A DNA stretch of 64,000 bases from Pontibacter liquoris (lineage in GTDB: Bacteria; Bacteroidota; Bacteroidia; Cytophagales; Hymenobacteraceae): assembly GCF_022758235.1 (NCBI RefSeq), contig NZ_JALEBG010000001.1, positions 1,488,001 through 1,552,000 of the forward strand. The letters are read 5' to 3'. Positions 1 to 9,640 of this stretch are shown here, piece by piece. Within the stretch, counting starts at the first letter, position 1. Every line of letters begins with the position of its first letter. The notes beneath the pieces are model-generated. The model was not told the origin of the DNA, did no database searches, and was given only the letters and a program-made list of their open reading frames with translations. The position numbers and the translations under genes are program-made.

Positions 1-13
1 AGCTCTTTTTGTT

Positions 14-796
14 TTATACCTTTTCGTCTGCCACTTCAATCCAGACCGGAGCATGGTCACTTGACTTGTCCCACCCCCGGACATCGCGGTTTACACCAGC
101 GGCAACCAGGCGGCTTTCCAGGTGCGGGCTGAGCAGGAAATGATCGATGCGTAAGCCGGCGTTGCGTCCGTAGGAGTTGCGGAAATAATCCCAGAAAGTA
201 TAGATGTGCTCATCCGGGTGAAGTTTGCGGAGGGCATCCGTCCAGCCTTGTGCCAGCAGGTTTTGGAAAGCCGCCCGTGACTCGGGCCGGAACAGGGCAT
301 CGTCGAGCCAGCGCTCCGGCTTGTAGGCATCGGCTTCGGTCGGGATCACGTTGTAGTCCCCGGTCAAAACCACCGGCGCATCCGAGGCGAGCAGGCCGGC
401 CGCATGCGCTATCAGCCGATCAAACCAGCGGAGCTTGTAATCAAACTTCGGGCCGGGAGCGGGGTTGCCGTTGGGCAGGTATATACAGCCGATGTGAATG
501 CCGTTGACCCTCGCCTCAAGGTAGCGGCTCTGCTCATCTTCCGGATCACCTGGTAAACCTTGCCGTACCAATTCTGGTTGCGTATTACGAGCAAGTATGG
601 CTACGCCGTTCCAGCTTTTCTGGCCTTGCCACACCGCCTGATAACCGGCATCCTTCAGGGCTTCTTCTGGAAAGTTTTCCTGGGGAGCCTTTAACTCCTG
701 CAGGCAAACCACATCCGGGGTTGTTTCCTGAAGCCAGCGGAGGAGCACTGGCAGGCGTGCTTTGATCCCATTCACGTTATAGGTCGCTATTTTCAT
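14..796 (-). CDS. xth: Exodeoxyribonuclease III
   Basis: Mg-dependent AP endonuclease / 3'-5' exonuclease of the Xth/ExoA family, acting in base excision repair in the cytoplasm. The 260-residue protein starts MKIATYNVNGIKARLP, the usual family N-terminus. It carries the metal-binding LQELKAPQ (Glu34), the DYN motif in VVLTGDYNVIPTEADAY, RIDHFLLS, and the terminal catalytic SSDHAPVW block. An in-frame upstream start at 859 would add 21 residues with no family similarity (HSCSKYKQDD...), so I start at the ATG at 796. Length is normal for the family. It is a lone gene; the next gene is divergent across a 650 bp spacer. Confidence 0.95.
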   Translation of the reverse strand: MKIATYNVNGIKARLPVLLRWLQETTPDVVCLQELKAPQENFPEEALKDAGYQAVWQGQKSWNGVAILARNTQPELVRQGLPGDPEDEQSRYLEARVNGIHIGCIYLPNGNPAPGPKFDYKLRWFDRLIAHAAGLLASDAPVVLTGDYNVIPTEADAYKPERWLDDALFRPESRAAFQNLLAQGWTDALRKLHPDEHIYTFWDYFRNSYGRNAGLRIDHFLLSPHLESRLVAAGVNRDVRGWDKSSDHAPVWIEVADEKV

Positions 797-1452
797 GTCA
801 TCCTGTTTATACTTGCTGCAGCTGTGGGCATCCGTTTCGCAGTAGCCCCACACCAACACGCAAAACGATCATTTTGCCAGTCAGGATACACGGAAAGGAA
901 ATCTTTACTTGTTAGAGCTTGTACTTTCTTTCTAAGATTATGCCTGAAGCTTTAAAAGAGTAAAATGTAACAAAAGTAAGTAGTTGATTATTATATGTCG
1001 CTCCTAGCAGTATGGGCAAGTTGGTTTGAGTGATGATCTATGTAGAACCGTGTTTTGCCGCTTTATGGCATAAATAGCAGGAGTTGTTTTAGACAAATAA
1101 GTTGCCTTTAACCAAGTTGCATCATTTATCTGAAGTTAAAAAACGACGATAACTTATTGATTATATGAATATAAATAAATATGTTTACTTATCCTGAAAA
1201 GGAATATACTATTGAAGTTATAGAAGCGAATAGGGCCGGATGCGGTGAGTAATAGGGCATTTATAGCTTTGTGTTAGCGGCAGGAAAAGAATTAAGAGTT
1301 TTGTTATTGGAATAATTGCTTAATAAAGTGGATCAATCACAGCCATTAATCTACTTTATGCGTACTCAGAAAAATACGTAGCTATATTTTGATATGTAAT
1401 TAATCGCTCATCAGGGTTCTCTTTTTATTGTTCAACCAATAAACAATGGTAT
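797..1452. other. AT-rich spacer between divergent xth and susC
   Basis: No coding sequence is convincing in this stretch, which is clearly more AT-rich than its flanks. It must hold the promoters for xth (leftward) and the SusC gene (rightward). A TAGCTTTG box at 1264-1271 fits the Bacteroidota -7 consensus TAnnTTTG but lacks a TTTG at the -33 spacing. On the minus strand a TACTTTTG box at 978-971 also fits, again without a partner. I see no strong hairpin or regulatory RNA. Confidence 0.5.
1264..1271 (+). promoter_or_regulatory. Possible -7 box for the susC operon
   Basis: TAGCTTTG is an exact match to the Bacteroidota sigma-factor -7 consensus TAnnTTTG. It would give a leader of about 175 nt to the SusC ATG at 1453. 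No TTTG lies 19-21 bp upstream, so this is a weak call based on one half of the promoter. Confidence 0.25.
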
Positions 1453-4400
1453 ATGACAAATTCTTTACGCAAGCTATCACTACTTACGCCGGTATTGCTA
1501 TGCGCAGGCCTGCAGGTGCCCCTTCGGGCGGCGGCCAGTGCTCCTCCTTCCTTCAGCAGTTCGCTCAGCGTTTCGAATAGCCCAGAAATTTTTGCTATTG
1601 AGTTGACAGGAAAAGTGACGGACGAAAAGGGGCAAGGGTTGCCGGGCGTTACAGTGCTCCTGAAAGGCACAACCATCGGTACTGCTACGGATATGAACGG
1701 CAGCTATGCGCTCAGCATACCCGACGGGCAACAAAACCCTACCCTTGTCATATCCTTTATTGGCTACCAAACCCAGGAAATCCCGGTTGGCAGCCAAACC
1801 GTGGTAAATGTGCAAATGCAGCCGGACATTAAGGCGTTACAGGAGGTGGTCGTGACGGGATACGGCACACAACGGAAAGCAGACGTAACCGGCGCGACAG
1901 CTACCGTAACTTCGAAAGATCTGAATGCCGGCGTGATCAACAACCCGATGCAGGCGGTGCAGGGTAAGGTAGCCGGCCTGAACGTAGTGTCGGGTGGCGG
2001 GGACCCCACCAGCAACCGACCAGTTATCCGCTTACGGGGCACGTCTTCGCTGAGTGCCAACAGCGAGCCGCTGATCGTGATTGACGGAGTAGCAGGCGCT
2101 GACCTGAACACGGTGGCACCTGAGGATATCGCCTCGATGGATATCCTGAAAGATGCTTCTGCTTCTGCCATTTACGGCTCCCGTGGTTCGAACGGGGTTA
2201 TCATCATTACCACTAAAAAAGGCCAGGCTGGTAAAACTACCGTTGAACTGAGCAGCTATGTAGGGTTGGAAGAGGTATCGAATACCATTCCGTTCTTATC
2301 ACCTGATGAGTACATCTCAAAATTAGACGAGGAAGGGTTGGACCGCGCTGCAAATGATTATGGCGCCCGCACAGATTGGTTCGACGAGATCACGCGCAAG
2401 GCATACAGCCAAAACTATAATGTGGCCATATCCGGCGGAACTGACAAGTTCAACTACCGTGGCTCTGTCGTATACTTAGATCAACCAGGTATAGCTATTA
2501 ACTCCGGATTCGACCGCCTGAACGCCCGTTTGAACCTCTCGCAAAAAGCCCTGGATGATAAACTTGAAGTGCAGTTGCTGTTGTCGCAGCAGGTGAGCAA
2601 CAAGGATTACATAGACTATTTCTCCTTCCTGTCGGCCGGCCAGCTAAACCCCACGTTTCCCGTCTATAATGATGAAGGTACGTATTTGCAGCCGGGCGTT
2701 CCGGGCTTTGATATGTTTAACGGGAAGTCAATTCCTGGCGGCTTCCGCGTAGAGAACCCAGTGGCCCGGATGAAGCAGATCACAAACGAGGCGCGTGAAA
2801 AACAGACACTGGCAAACCTGAAGGTCTTTTTAGAACCGGTACAAGGGCTTAGATTCGGTGTGAACACGTCTATTAATAACTTTAACAGGCTGTACGGTTT
2901 CTTTCAGCCAAGCACTTTTAAGGCCGGCGGTAACAACACCGCCTCTGCCCGAAGGGAGCAGCGGGAGGTAATTGACCGACTCACAGAACTCACCGCACAA
3001 TATACAGGCGACTTTGACGACCACCAGTTTACTGTGCTGGGAGGTTATACTTATCAGAAGCTCTCGAACGAAGGCTTTAACGCGGGCAACAGTAGGTTTC
3101 CGGACGTATTTGGATACAATAACTTGGGAGCGGGTAATGCAAACATCGATGACACCAACTCAACAAACCGGGAAGTTGGATCTTATAAATCAGAAGCGAT
3201 CCTGATCGGTTTTCTCGGTCGCATTAACTACTCTTACAAAGATAGGTATCTGCTGACGTCCAACATCCGCCGCGACGGTTCTTCCCGCTTTGGACAGAAC
3301 AACCGCTGGGGCTGGTTCCCGTCAATATCCGTGGGATGGCGAATCTCGCAGGAAGCATTTATGGAAGACGCCACATTCGTAGATGACCTCAAGCTTCGGG
3401 TCGGCTACGGCGTCACTGGTAACCAGGAAGGTATTGCGGATTATGCTTCCCGCCTGTTGTATGGCCAGAGCGGCTCATATTTCACCAACGGTGGTTTCCA
3501 GACAGCATACAACTTCAGCCAGAATGCCAATCCTGACCTGAAGTGGGAAACTTCGGCCATGACCAACGTGGGTATTGACTTTGCCTTTCTAGATGGCCGC
3601 TTAAGTGGTTCGTTAGAGGTATACAACAAAGACACCAAGGACCTGCTGTTCGACTACCCCATCGCTATCGGTACAAAATATGGCAGCGACCAGTTAACAG
3701 CGGTAACAAACTCGATCCTGGCAAACGTGGGTGAGATCAACAACAAAGGAATTGAGCTGGCCCTTGATTACCTGGTGATCGACCACACAGATTTCCAGTG
3801 GAGAACCAATGTGAACCTGGCGCACAACAAAAACAAGATCGTCTCGCTCAGCTCAGGCATCTTTACCTACAACACCGGATCACCCCGTGTTTACGGCGAT
3901 TTTGGTAGCCCACAGGGTGGTTTAGCGCAGCCGGTTGTTTTGCAGGAAGGCAAGCCGATCGGGCAGTTTTACGGGCCTGTGTTCGAGGGTTTCAGCGCCG
4001 ATAACAAATACATTTTTAAAGATATAAACGGTGACGGCACGATTGATCCGTTTGGTGCGGACCGTACCTACCTGGGCGATGCGAACCCGGATCTAACCTT
4101 TGGATGGGGAAATAGCTTAAGCTATAAAAATTTCGATCTTAATTTCCTGTTCAGAGGCGCTATCGGGCATCAAATTGCCAACGGCCCTTATATCGCTTTC
4201 GCAAATCCAAATCTTTTCCCAAGTAGCAATGTGATTGACTATGCCTTTAAAACAGGCATTCCGGACGACTTGTCGCCTGCTTTCTCCAGCCTTTGGGTAG
4301 AAGATGCAGACTTCGTGCGCCTCGACAACTGGCGCTTGTCTTACAGGCTGCCAACTTTCTGGAAGTATATGAGCAATGCCTCGGTATTTGTAGCCGGCAA

Positions 4401-4575
4401 CAACACCTTTGTAATTACGGGGTACCGTGGCATAGATCCTGAGCCACGGTTGGGAGCCTCGCGTGATATCTATGGTGGTTCTGACATTGCCGTAAACCTT
4501 TCTCCGGGTGTTGAGCCAATTCTTTTCTATCCAAGAACACGTTCCTTCTCTTTAGGATTCTCCCTCACCTTGTAA
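1453..4575 (+). CDS. SusC/RagA family TonB-linked outer membrane transporter
   Basis: TonB-dependent outer membrane importer that works with a surface SusD lipoprotein to bring in large nutrients. The 1040-residue protein has an N-terminal signal region (about 1-30), a CarboxypepD_reg-like domain starting at LTGKVTDEKGQGLPGVTV (about 51-130), and the diagnostic SusC plug sequence EVVVTGYGTQRKADVTGA near residue 131. The plug continues through LRGTSSL and YGSRGSNGVIIITTKKG, followed by a full-length beta-barrel ending in the aromatic-rich FYPRTRSFSLGFSLTL. It is the first gene of the SusC-SusD pair, with the SusD gene 44 bp downstream. Substrate is unknown: no glycoside hydrolase, sulfatase or anti-sigma/sigma pair is next to it. 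The following genes (two VCBS lipoproteins and a haloperoxidase-like lipoprotein) point to a non-classical utilisation locus. Confidence 0.95.
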   Translation: MTNSLRKLSLLTPVLLCAGLQVPLRAAASAPPSFSSSLSVSNSPEIFAIELTGKVTDEKGQGLPGVTVLLKGTTIGTATDMNGSYALSIPDGQQNPTLVISFIGYQTQEIPVGSQTVVNVQMQPDIKALQEVVVTGYGTQRKADVTGATATVTSKDLNAGVINNPMQAVQGKVAGLNVVSGGGDPTSNRPVIRLRGTSSLSANSEPLIVIDGVAGADLNTVAPEDIASMDILKDASASAIYGSRGSNGVIIITTKKGQAGKTTVELSSYVGLEEVSNTIPFLSPDEYISKLDEEGLDRAANDYGARTDWFDEITRKAYSQNYNVAISGGTDKFNYRGSVVYLDQPGIAINSGFDRLNARLNLSQKALDDKLEVQLLLSQQVSNKDYIDYFSFLSAGQLNPTFPVYNDEGTYLQPGVPGFDMFNGKSIPGGFRVENPVARMKQITNEAREKQTLANLKVFLEPVQGLRFGVNTSINNFNRLYGFFQPSTFKAGGNNTASARREQREVIDRLTELTAQYTGDFDDHQFTVLGGYTYQKLSNEGFNAGNSRFPDVFGYNNLGAGNANIDDTNSTNREVGSYKSEAILIGFLGRINYSYKDRYLLTSNIRRDGSSRFGQNNRWGWFPSISVGWRISQEAFMEDATFVDDLKLRVGYGVTGNQEGIADYASRLLYGQSGSYFTNGGFQTAYNFSQNANPDLKWETSAMTNVGIDFAFLDGRLSGSLEVYNKDTKDLLFDYPIAIGTKYGSDQLTAVTNSILANVGEINNKGIELALDYLVIDHTDFQWRTNVNLAHNKNKIVSLSSGIFTYNTGSPRVYGDFGSPQGGLAQPVVLQEGKPIGQFYGPVFEGFSADNKYIFKDINGDGTIDPFGADRTYLGDANPDLTFGWGNSLSYKNFDLNFLFRGAIGHQIANGPYIAFANPNLFPSSNVIDYAFKTGIPDDLSPAFSSLWVEDADFVRLDNWRLSYRLPTFWKYMSNASVFVAGNNTFVITGYRGIDPEPRLGASRDIYGGSDIAVNLSPGVEPILFYPRTRSFSLGFSLTL

Positions 4576-4619
4576 TGGGTAAGAAGTTAGCATGCATTGG
4601 AAACTAAAAAGCGAAACGT

Positions 4620-6149
4620 ATGAAAAATAACCGATACAAATATATAGTAACTGCTGCCTTTCTTGCCAGCATAGTAGCTGGAGGACAAGCTTGTACCGAC
4701 CTGGATGCAGAGGTGTTTGACAAGGCCGAAGCCAGTAAATTCCCGACAAATGAAAACGAGCTTTTATCAACGGTAGGATCTACTTACGGGCAGCTTCGTG
4801 GATTTTTAGATCCTGTTTTCAACCTTTTGGAGGCTACCACTGACGAGCTGGTTGTTCCAACCCGCGGGCCTGACTGGTACGACAATGGCTCCTGGCAGCA
4901 ATTGGCGCAGCATGAGTGGTCGCCGGTTTCCCCTGGCCAGATCAACGGGTCCTGGGAATGGGGATACCGGGTGGTTGCCGGTGCCAACACAAACTTACAA
5001 GGATTAAAAAACAGCTCCCTGGAGGTGCAGGGGAAAGAGGCAGTAGTGAGTGAGGTGCGGTTGCTTCGTGCTTTTGCCTATTTCTGGCTGATGGATATGT
5101 TCGGGGGGGTACCTATTATCACCGAGGATACGCCGGCCGGTAATCCGCCGCAGAACAGCCGCGAGGAAGTTTTCAATTTTGTGGAAAGCGAAATATTAGC
5201 CGCACTGCCTGACCTGCGCGAAGAAGCGACCATCGAAACCTATGGCCGTTTTACAAAAGGCGCTGCTAACGCACTGCTGGCTAAGCTATACCTGAATGCG
5301 GAAGTATTTACAGGTACACCACAGTGGCAGAAAGCCCTGGACGCTACAACAGCAATCATCAACTCACCGGCAGGCTACAGCCTTAACCCCAACTTTCTGC
5401 AGAACTTTGCCATCAACAATGTTGGGGATGAACAGACCTACAAAGAGAACATCTTCGTGATTCCGTATGATAAGGTGCTGGCAGGAGGTATGAACTTTCA
5501 GATGCGTACCCTGAATTATGCGCAGGCAGCGGAGTATGGCTTGACGAACAACCCGTGGAATGGTTTTGCCACCAGAGCCGAGTTTTACAATACCTTCTCG
5601 GAAAATGATGCTCGCAAGGCCATGTGGATGGTAGGGCCGCAGACCAACAACGGTGAGATCATCACTTTTGTAGATCCGGTAGATAATAAGAAGAAAGAGC
5701 TTGTATTTACGCCGGAGATCACATCGTTGGAGCGGGCTTTTGGAAACGAGGGTATTCGTAGTCAGAAGTATGAAATCCAGACGAACAATACCCGTACCGA
5801 TCAGGATAATGACTTTGCTGTTTTCAGATTTGCCGATGTGCTGCTGATGCATGCTGAAGCGCTCGTTCGCTTAGGTAGAGCCGGGGAGGCCGTTGAATTC
5901 GTGAATCAGGTGCGTGCCCGAGCCGGAGTTGACCCTGTATCCTCTGTTACATTGGCCTCGATCCTGGAAGAGCGTGGCCGCGAACTTGCCTGGGAAGGCT
6001 GGCGCCGGAACGACCTGATCCGCTTCGGAAAGTATAGCGGAAGCACCTGGCAATTCAAAAGTAACACAGACCCAACGCGCAATTTGTTTCCGATACCATC
6101 GCAACAGCTTTCTAACAACCCCAATCTGAAACAGAACCCGGGTTATTAG
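4620..6149 (+). CDS. SusD/RagB family nutrient-binding lipoprotein
   Basis: Surface lipoprotein that caps the SusC barrel and binds substrate. The 509-residue protein has a lipoprotein signal ending VAGGQAC with the acylated cysteine at residue 25. It then shows SusD family hallmarks: LLRAFAYFWLMDMFGGVP around residue 142-160, the RFADVLLMHAEALVRLG helix, ARAGV, and the C-terminal ERGRELAWEGWRRNDLIRFG block ending NPNLKQNPGY. It follows the SusC gene by 44 bp and is surely co-transcribed with it. A strong hairpin follows its stop codon, so the downstream VCBS genes may be expressed at a lower level or from their own promoter. Confidence 0.95.
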   Translation: MKNNRYKYIVTAAFLASIVAGGQACTDLDAEVFDKAEASKFPTNENELLSTVGSTYGQLRGFLDPVFNLLEATTDELVVPTRGPDWYDNGSWQQLAQHEWSPVSPGQINGSWEWGYRVVAGANTNLQGLKNSSLEVQGKEAVVSEVRLLRAFAYFWLMDMFGGVPIITEDTPAGNPPQNSREEVFNFVESEILAALPDLREEATIETYGRFTKGAANALLAKLYLNAEVFTGTPQWQKALDATTAIINSPAGYSLNPNFLQNFAINNVGDEQTYKENIFVIPYDKVLAGGMNFQMRTLNYAQAAEYGLTNNPWNGFATRAEFYNTFSENDARKAMWMVGPQTNNGEIITFVDPVDNKKKELVFTPEITSLERAFGNEGIRSQKYEIQTNNTRTDQDNDFAVFRFADVLLMHAEALVRLGRAGEAVEFVNQVRARAGVDPVSSVTLASILEERGRELAWEGWRRNDLIRFGKYSGSTWQFKSNTDPTRNLFPIPSQQLSNNPNLKQNPGY

Positions 6150-6174
6150 CACCTGCCACTCCTGTTTTGCCTTA

Positions 6175-6213
6175 TTCAGGGGAGTTGACTGCCACGCCAA
6201 CTCTCCTGAATTT
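6175..6213 (+). terminator. Hairpin after the susCD pair
   Basis: A 13-bp stem with a single G-U pair (6175-6187 with 6198-6210, loop of 10) begins 25 bp after the susD stop and is followed by TTT. It could be a (partial) terminator or a 3'-end stabiliser separating susCD from the VCBS genes. Confidence 0.55.
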
Positions 6214-6248
6214 AGCATTTAGAAGCGCCACACCCTTGCTTTACGCCT

Positions 6249-9200
6249 ATGCAGCAACAGCACCCAATTTCAACTCTTATCAGCGTGGTCGTGCTGGCCA
6301 CCTGTTTTGCCTGCAGTAAGGTATCGCCACAGAAAGAGGATACCTTGTTTGTGGTACTGCCCGCCACCCACACCCATGTAGATTTTGTGAACAAGGTGGA
6401 GAGCACGCCGGAGATGAACATCTTTAACTACCGCAACTTCTATAATGGCGGCGGTGTGGCCATTGGCGACATAAATGGTGACAATCTCCCTGACCTTTAC
6501 CTGACCGCTAATACCGGCCGGAATCACCTTTACCTGAACAAAGGTAATTTCGTGTTTGAAGATGTAACTGCCAAAGCGGGAGTGGGAGGCAGCCAGGCCT
6601 GGAGCACCGGCGTGACCATGGCCGATGTGAACAGCGACGGACGGCTTGATATCTACGTTTGCAACGCCGGCGATGTGAACGGCGACAATCGCCGCAACGA
6701 GCTGTTTATTAACAAGGGCCTTTCAGGGGACAGTATTCCTGTTTTTCAGGAGCAGGCCACGAACTTTGGGCTCGACGACCAGGGCTATTCCACCCATGCT
6801 ACTTTTTTCGACTACGACCGCGATGGTGACCTGGATGTATACCTGCTCAACAACAGCTCTTACCCGGTAAGCAGCCTGGGCTTTACCAATTTGCGTGAGA
6901 AGCGTGATGAACTTGGGGGCGACAAACTGCTTCGCAACGATGGCAGTCGTTTTACCGATGTTAGCGAGCAAGCCGGCATCTATGGCAGCCTCATCGGCTT
7001 TGGGCTGGGCATTACCATTGGGGATGTGGACAACGACAATTGGCCCGATATTTTTATCTCTAATGATTTTTACGAGCGCGATTACCTCTACTTGAATAAC
7101 CATAATGGCACTTTTACCGAGACCAGCAAAGCCTGGATGCAGCATGAGAGCCTTTCCTCGATGGGCGCTGACATTGCTGACATCGATAACGATGGCAACC
7201 AGGATATTTTTGTGACCGATATGTTGCCTGCCGACGACAGCCGCCTGAAGCGCACTACCATTTTTGAGAACTACGACCTGCAGCAGTTCAAGCTGGCCCG
7301 CGATTTTCACCAGCAGTACATGCAGAATATGCTGCACCTCAACAATGGTGACAATACCTTCAGTGAAGTAGCCCGGCTGGCAGGTGTTGCCGCCACCGAC
7401 TGGAGCTGGGGCGCGTTGCTCTTTGACATGGACAACGATGGACTAAAGGATATTTTCGTAGCCAACGGCATTTACCAGGACCTGACGGACCAGGATTTTG
7501 TGAACTTCCTGGGAGCGGAGGAAACCATGCGCAAGGCCGTAGAAAGGGGCGGCGGCTACAACTATAACAAGGAGCTCATCTCAAAAATGACCTCCACGCC
7601 CATCCCGAATTATGCTTTTCAGAACACCGGGAACCTGCAGTTTGTAAACAAAGCCAAAGACTGGGGGCTGGGTAAACCCGGTTTCTCCAACGGCGCCGCT
7701 TATGGTGACATGGATAACGATGGTGACCTCGACCTGGTGGTGAACAACGAAAACATGCCCGTATCCATCTATAAAAACAGAACCTCTGAAAAAGAGCAAA
7801 ATCATTTTCTGCGGGTGCAGCTGCAGGGAGCCGGGAAAAATAGAAATGGAATCGGAGCCAAAGTTTATGTGCACCAGCCGGCTAAAACCATCTACCTGCA
7901 GCAGATGCCCAACCGGGGCTTTCAGTCTTCAGTCGATCTTACGCTGGTGTTCGGGCTGGGCAAGGAGAAGGTGATCGATTCTGTAACGGTAGTATGGCCG
8001 GATGATAAAATGCAAACGCTGCAGCAGGTAAAGCCCGACCAGCAACTGACGCTGAAATATTCGCAGGCAAACAAGGTATACAGCGCGCCCAAGCACAAAG
8101 CACCCGGTTTGTTTTTTGATGCCACGCAGCAGGTAAAACTCAACTACACCCACCAGGAGAGCGATTTTGTAGACTATAACCGCGATGTGTTGCTCAAGCA
8201 GATGTTCTCTACCCAGGGGCCGGCGCTGGCGGTGGGCGACGTGAATGGGGACGGGCTAGAGGATGTATATGCGGGCGGGGTTGCCGGAAGCGTGCGCAAG
8301 CTTTTTTTGCAGCAGAAGGACGGCACCTTTGCTGAAACCTCCCCGCAGGCGTTTGCGCAAGACCAGGACTCCGAAGAAGTGGCCGCCATACTTGTGGACC
8401 TTGATAAGGACAAGGATCTGGATTTGTTTGTAGTGACCGGCAGCAACGAGTTTGAAAGCAATGCCCCGCAGCTGCTCGACCGGCTATACCTGAACGACGG
8501 CAAAGGCCATTTTACAAAAGACAACCGCCTACCAAACCTGGCCACGGACGGCTCCTGTGTGGCAGCAGCTGATTTTGACCTGGACGGCGATGTGGATCTA
8601 TTTGTCGGCAGCCGCATGGTGCCGGGCAGCTACGGCTACGATCCGCCAAGTTACCTGTTTCAAAACGACGGTACCGGCAACTTTAAGAACTATACCAAGC
8701 GCTTCCTGCCCCGAAACGAGCTGGGCATGGTCACTGATGCTGCCTGGGTAGATCTGAATGGCGACCGCTACCCCGAACTGGTGCTGGTGGGCGATTGGAT
8801 GCCGGTCACGATCTATACGAATAACAAAGGCCGCGATCTGCAGCAAAAGACGGAGATTGCCCATTCAGCTGGCTGGTGGAACAGCGTGAAAGCCGCTGAC
8901 CTGGACAGTGACGGCGATCCGGACCTTATACTTGGCAACCTGGGCCGCAATACCCGGCTCACCGCCAGTGTGCAGAAGCCGGTAGAATTGTATGTGCATG
9001 ATTTTGAAGGAAACGGCACCGTAGAACAGATCATCAACTGCTACGCCGAAGACGGCAAGGCGTATCCGATGGTATTGAAACAGGACCTGCAGAAACGGGT
9101 GCCCAGCATCAAGAAAAAATTTGTGAAGTATGCCAGTTATGCCGGCAAGCAAATGCAGGACATTTTTCCGGCGCAGGAGCTGAAAGAGGCCGTGGTGAAG

Positions 9201-9584
9201 CGGGTCGAGAACGCAAACTCCTCCTTGCTGCTAAACAAAGGCAACCTGCAGTTTGCTTTGCAGCCCATGCCGCTGGAGGCGCAGTTCTCACCCATCTATG
9301 GCATCGAAACTCTGGACTATAACCACGACGGCAACTTGGATATTCTGCTGGCCGGAAACTTCTTTGATGTGCTGCCCGAGCTGGGGCAATACGATGCCAG
9401 CTACGGGCTGGTGCTGCAGGGCACAGGCAAGGGGCAGTTCAGGGCACGCAAGCCTAAAGATACCGGCTTTTTTACGCAGGGGCAGGTGCGCCGCATGCAG
9501 CAGCTCAAAGGCGCGGATGGTATGCCCTACTTCCTGCTGGCTAAAAACAACGCGACGCTGCAGGTTTTCGGCTGCCGCGAGTAA
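6249..9584 (+). CDS. VCBS/FG-GAP repeat lipoprotein with ASPIC/UnbV domain (copy 1)
   Basis: Predicted 1111-residue exported lipoprotein: signal peptide with lipobox CFACS (Cys near residue 22), then two beta-propeller-like blocks of FG-GAP/VCBS repeats. Repeats carry Ca-binding DxDxDGxxD motifs such as DINGDNLPDLYL, DVNSDGRLDIYV, DYDRDGDLDVYL, DIDNDGNQDIFV and DMDNDGDLDLVV. An ASPIC/UnbV (CRTAC1-type) domain lies at about 520-600 (NGIGAKVYV ... RGFQSSVDLTLVFGLG). A second repeat block follows (DVNGDGLEDVYAGG through DYNHDGNLDILLAGN). Function of the family is not established; structure suggests surface protein or ligand binding. It is followed 56 bp later by a full-length paralogue, indicating tandem duplication and divergence. 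Confidence 0.9.
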   Translation: MQQQHPISTLISVVVLATCFACSKVSPQKEDTLFVVLPATHTHVDFVNKVESTPEMNIFNYRNFYNGGGVAIGDINGDNLPDLYLTANTGRNHLYLNKGNFVFEDVTAKAGVGGSQAWSTGVTMADVNSDGRLDIYVCNAGDVNGDNRRNELFINKGLSGDSIPVFQEQATNFGLDDQGYSTHATFFDYDRDGDLDVYLLNNSSYPVSSLGFTNLREKRDELGGDKLLRNDGSRFTDVSEQAGIYGSLIGFGLGITIGDVDNDNWPDIFISNDFYERDYLYLNNHNGTFTETSKAWMQHESLSSMGADIADIDNDGNQDIFVTDMLPADDSRLKRTTIFENYDLQQFKLARDFHQQYMQNMLHLNNGDNTFSEVARLAGVAATDWSWGALLFDMDNDGLKDIFVANGIYQDLTDQDFVNFLGAEETMRKAVERGGGYNYNKELISKMTSTPIPNYAFQNTGNLQFVNKAKDWGLGKPGFSNGAAYGDMDNDGDLDLVVNNENMPVSIYKNRTSEKEQNHFLRVQLQGAGKNRNGIGAKVYVHQPAKTIYLQQMPNRGFQSSVDLTLVFGLGKEKVIDSVTVVWPDDKMQTLQQVKPDQQLTLKYSQANKVYSAPKHKAPGLFFDATQQVKLNYTHQESDFVDYNRDVLLKQMFSTQGPALAVGDVNGDGLEDVYAGGVAGSVRKLFLQQKDGTFAETSPQAFAQDQDSEEVAAILVDLDKDKDLDLFVVTGSNEFESNAPQLLDRLYLNDGKGHFTKDNRLPNLATDGSCVAAADFDLDGDVDLFVGSRMVPGSYGYDPPSYLFQNDGTGNFKNYTKRFLPRNELGMVTDAAWVDLNGDRYPELVLVGDWMPVTIYTNNKGRDLQQKTEIAHSAGWWNSVKAADLDSDGDPDLILGNLGRNTRLTASVQKPVELYVHDFEGNGTVEQIINCYAEDGKAYPMVLKQDLQKRVPSIKKKFVKYASYAGKQMQDIFPAQELKEAVVKRVENANSSLLLNKGNLQFALQPMPLEAQFSPIYGIETLDYNHDGNLDILLAGNFFDVLPELGQYDASYGLVLQGTGKGQFRARKPKDTGFFTQGQVRRMQQLKGADGMPYFLLAKNNATLQVFGCRE

Positions 9585-9640
9585 AAGTATACCTGGCTGT
9601 AAACTGGCGCTACGTTAACCCTTACGATTTACGATTAGCT

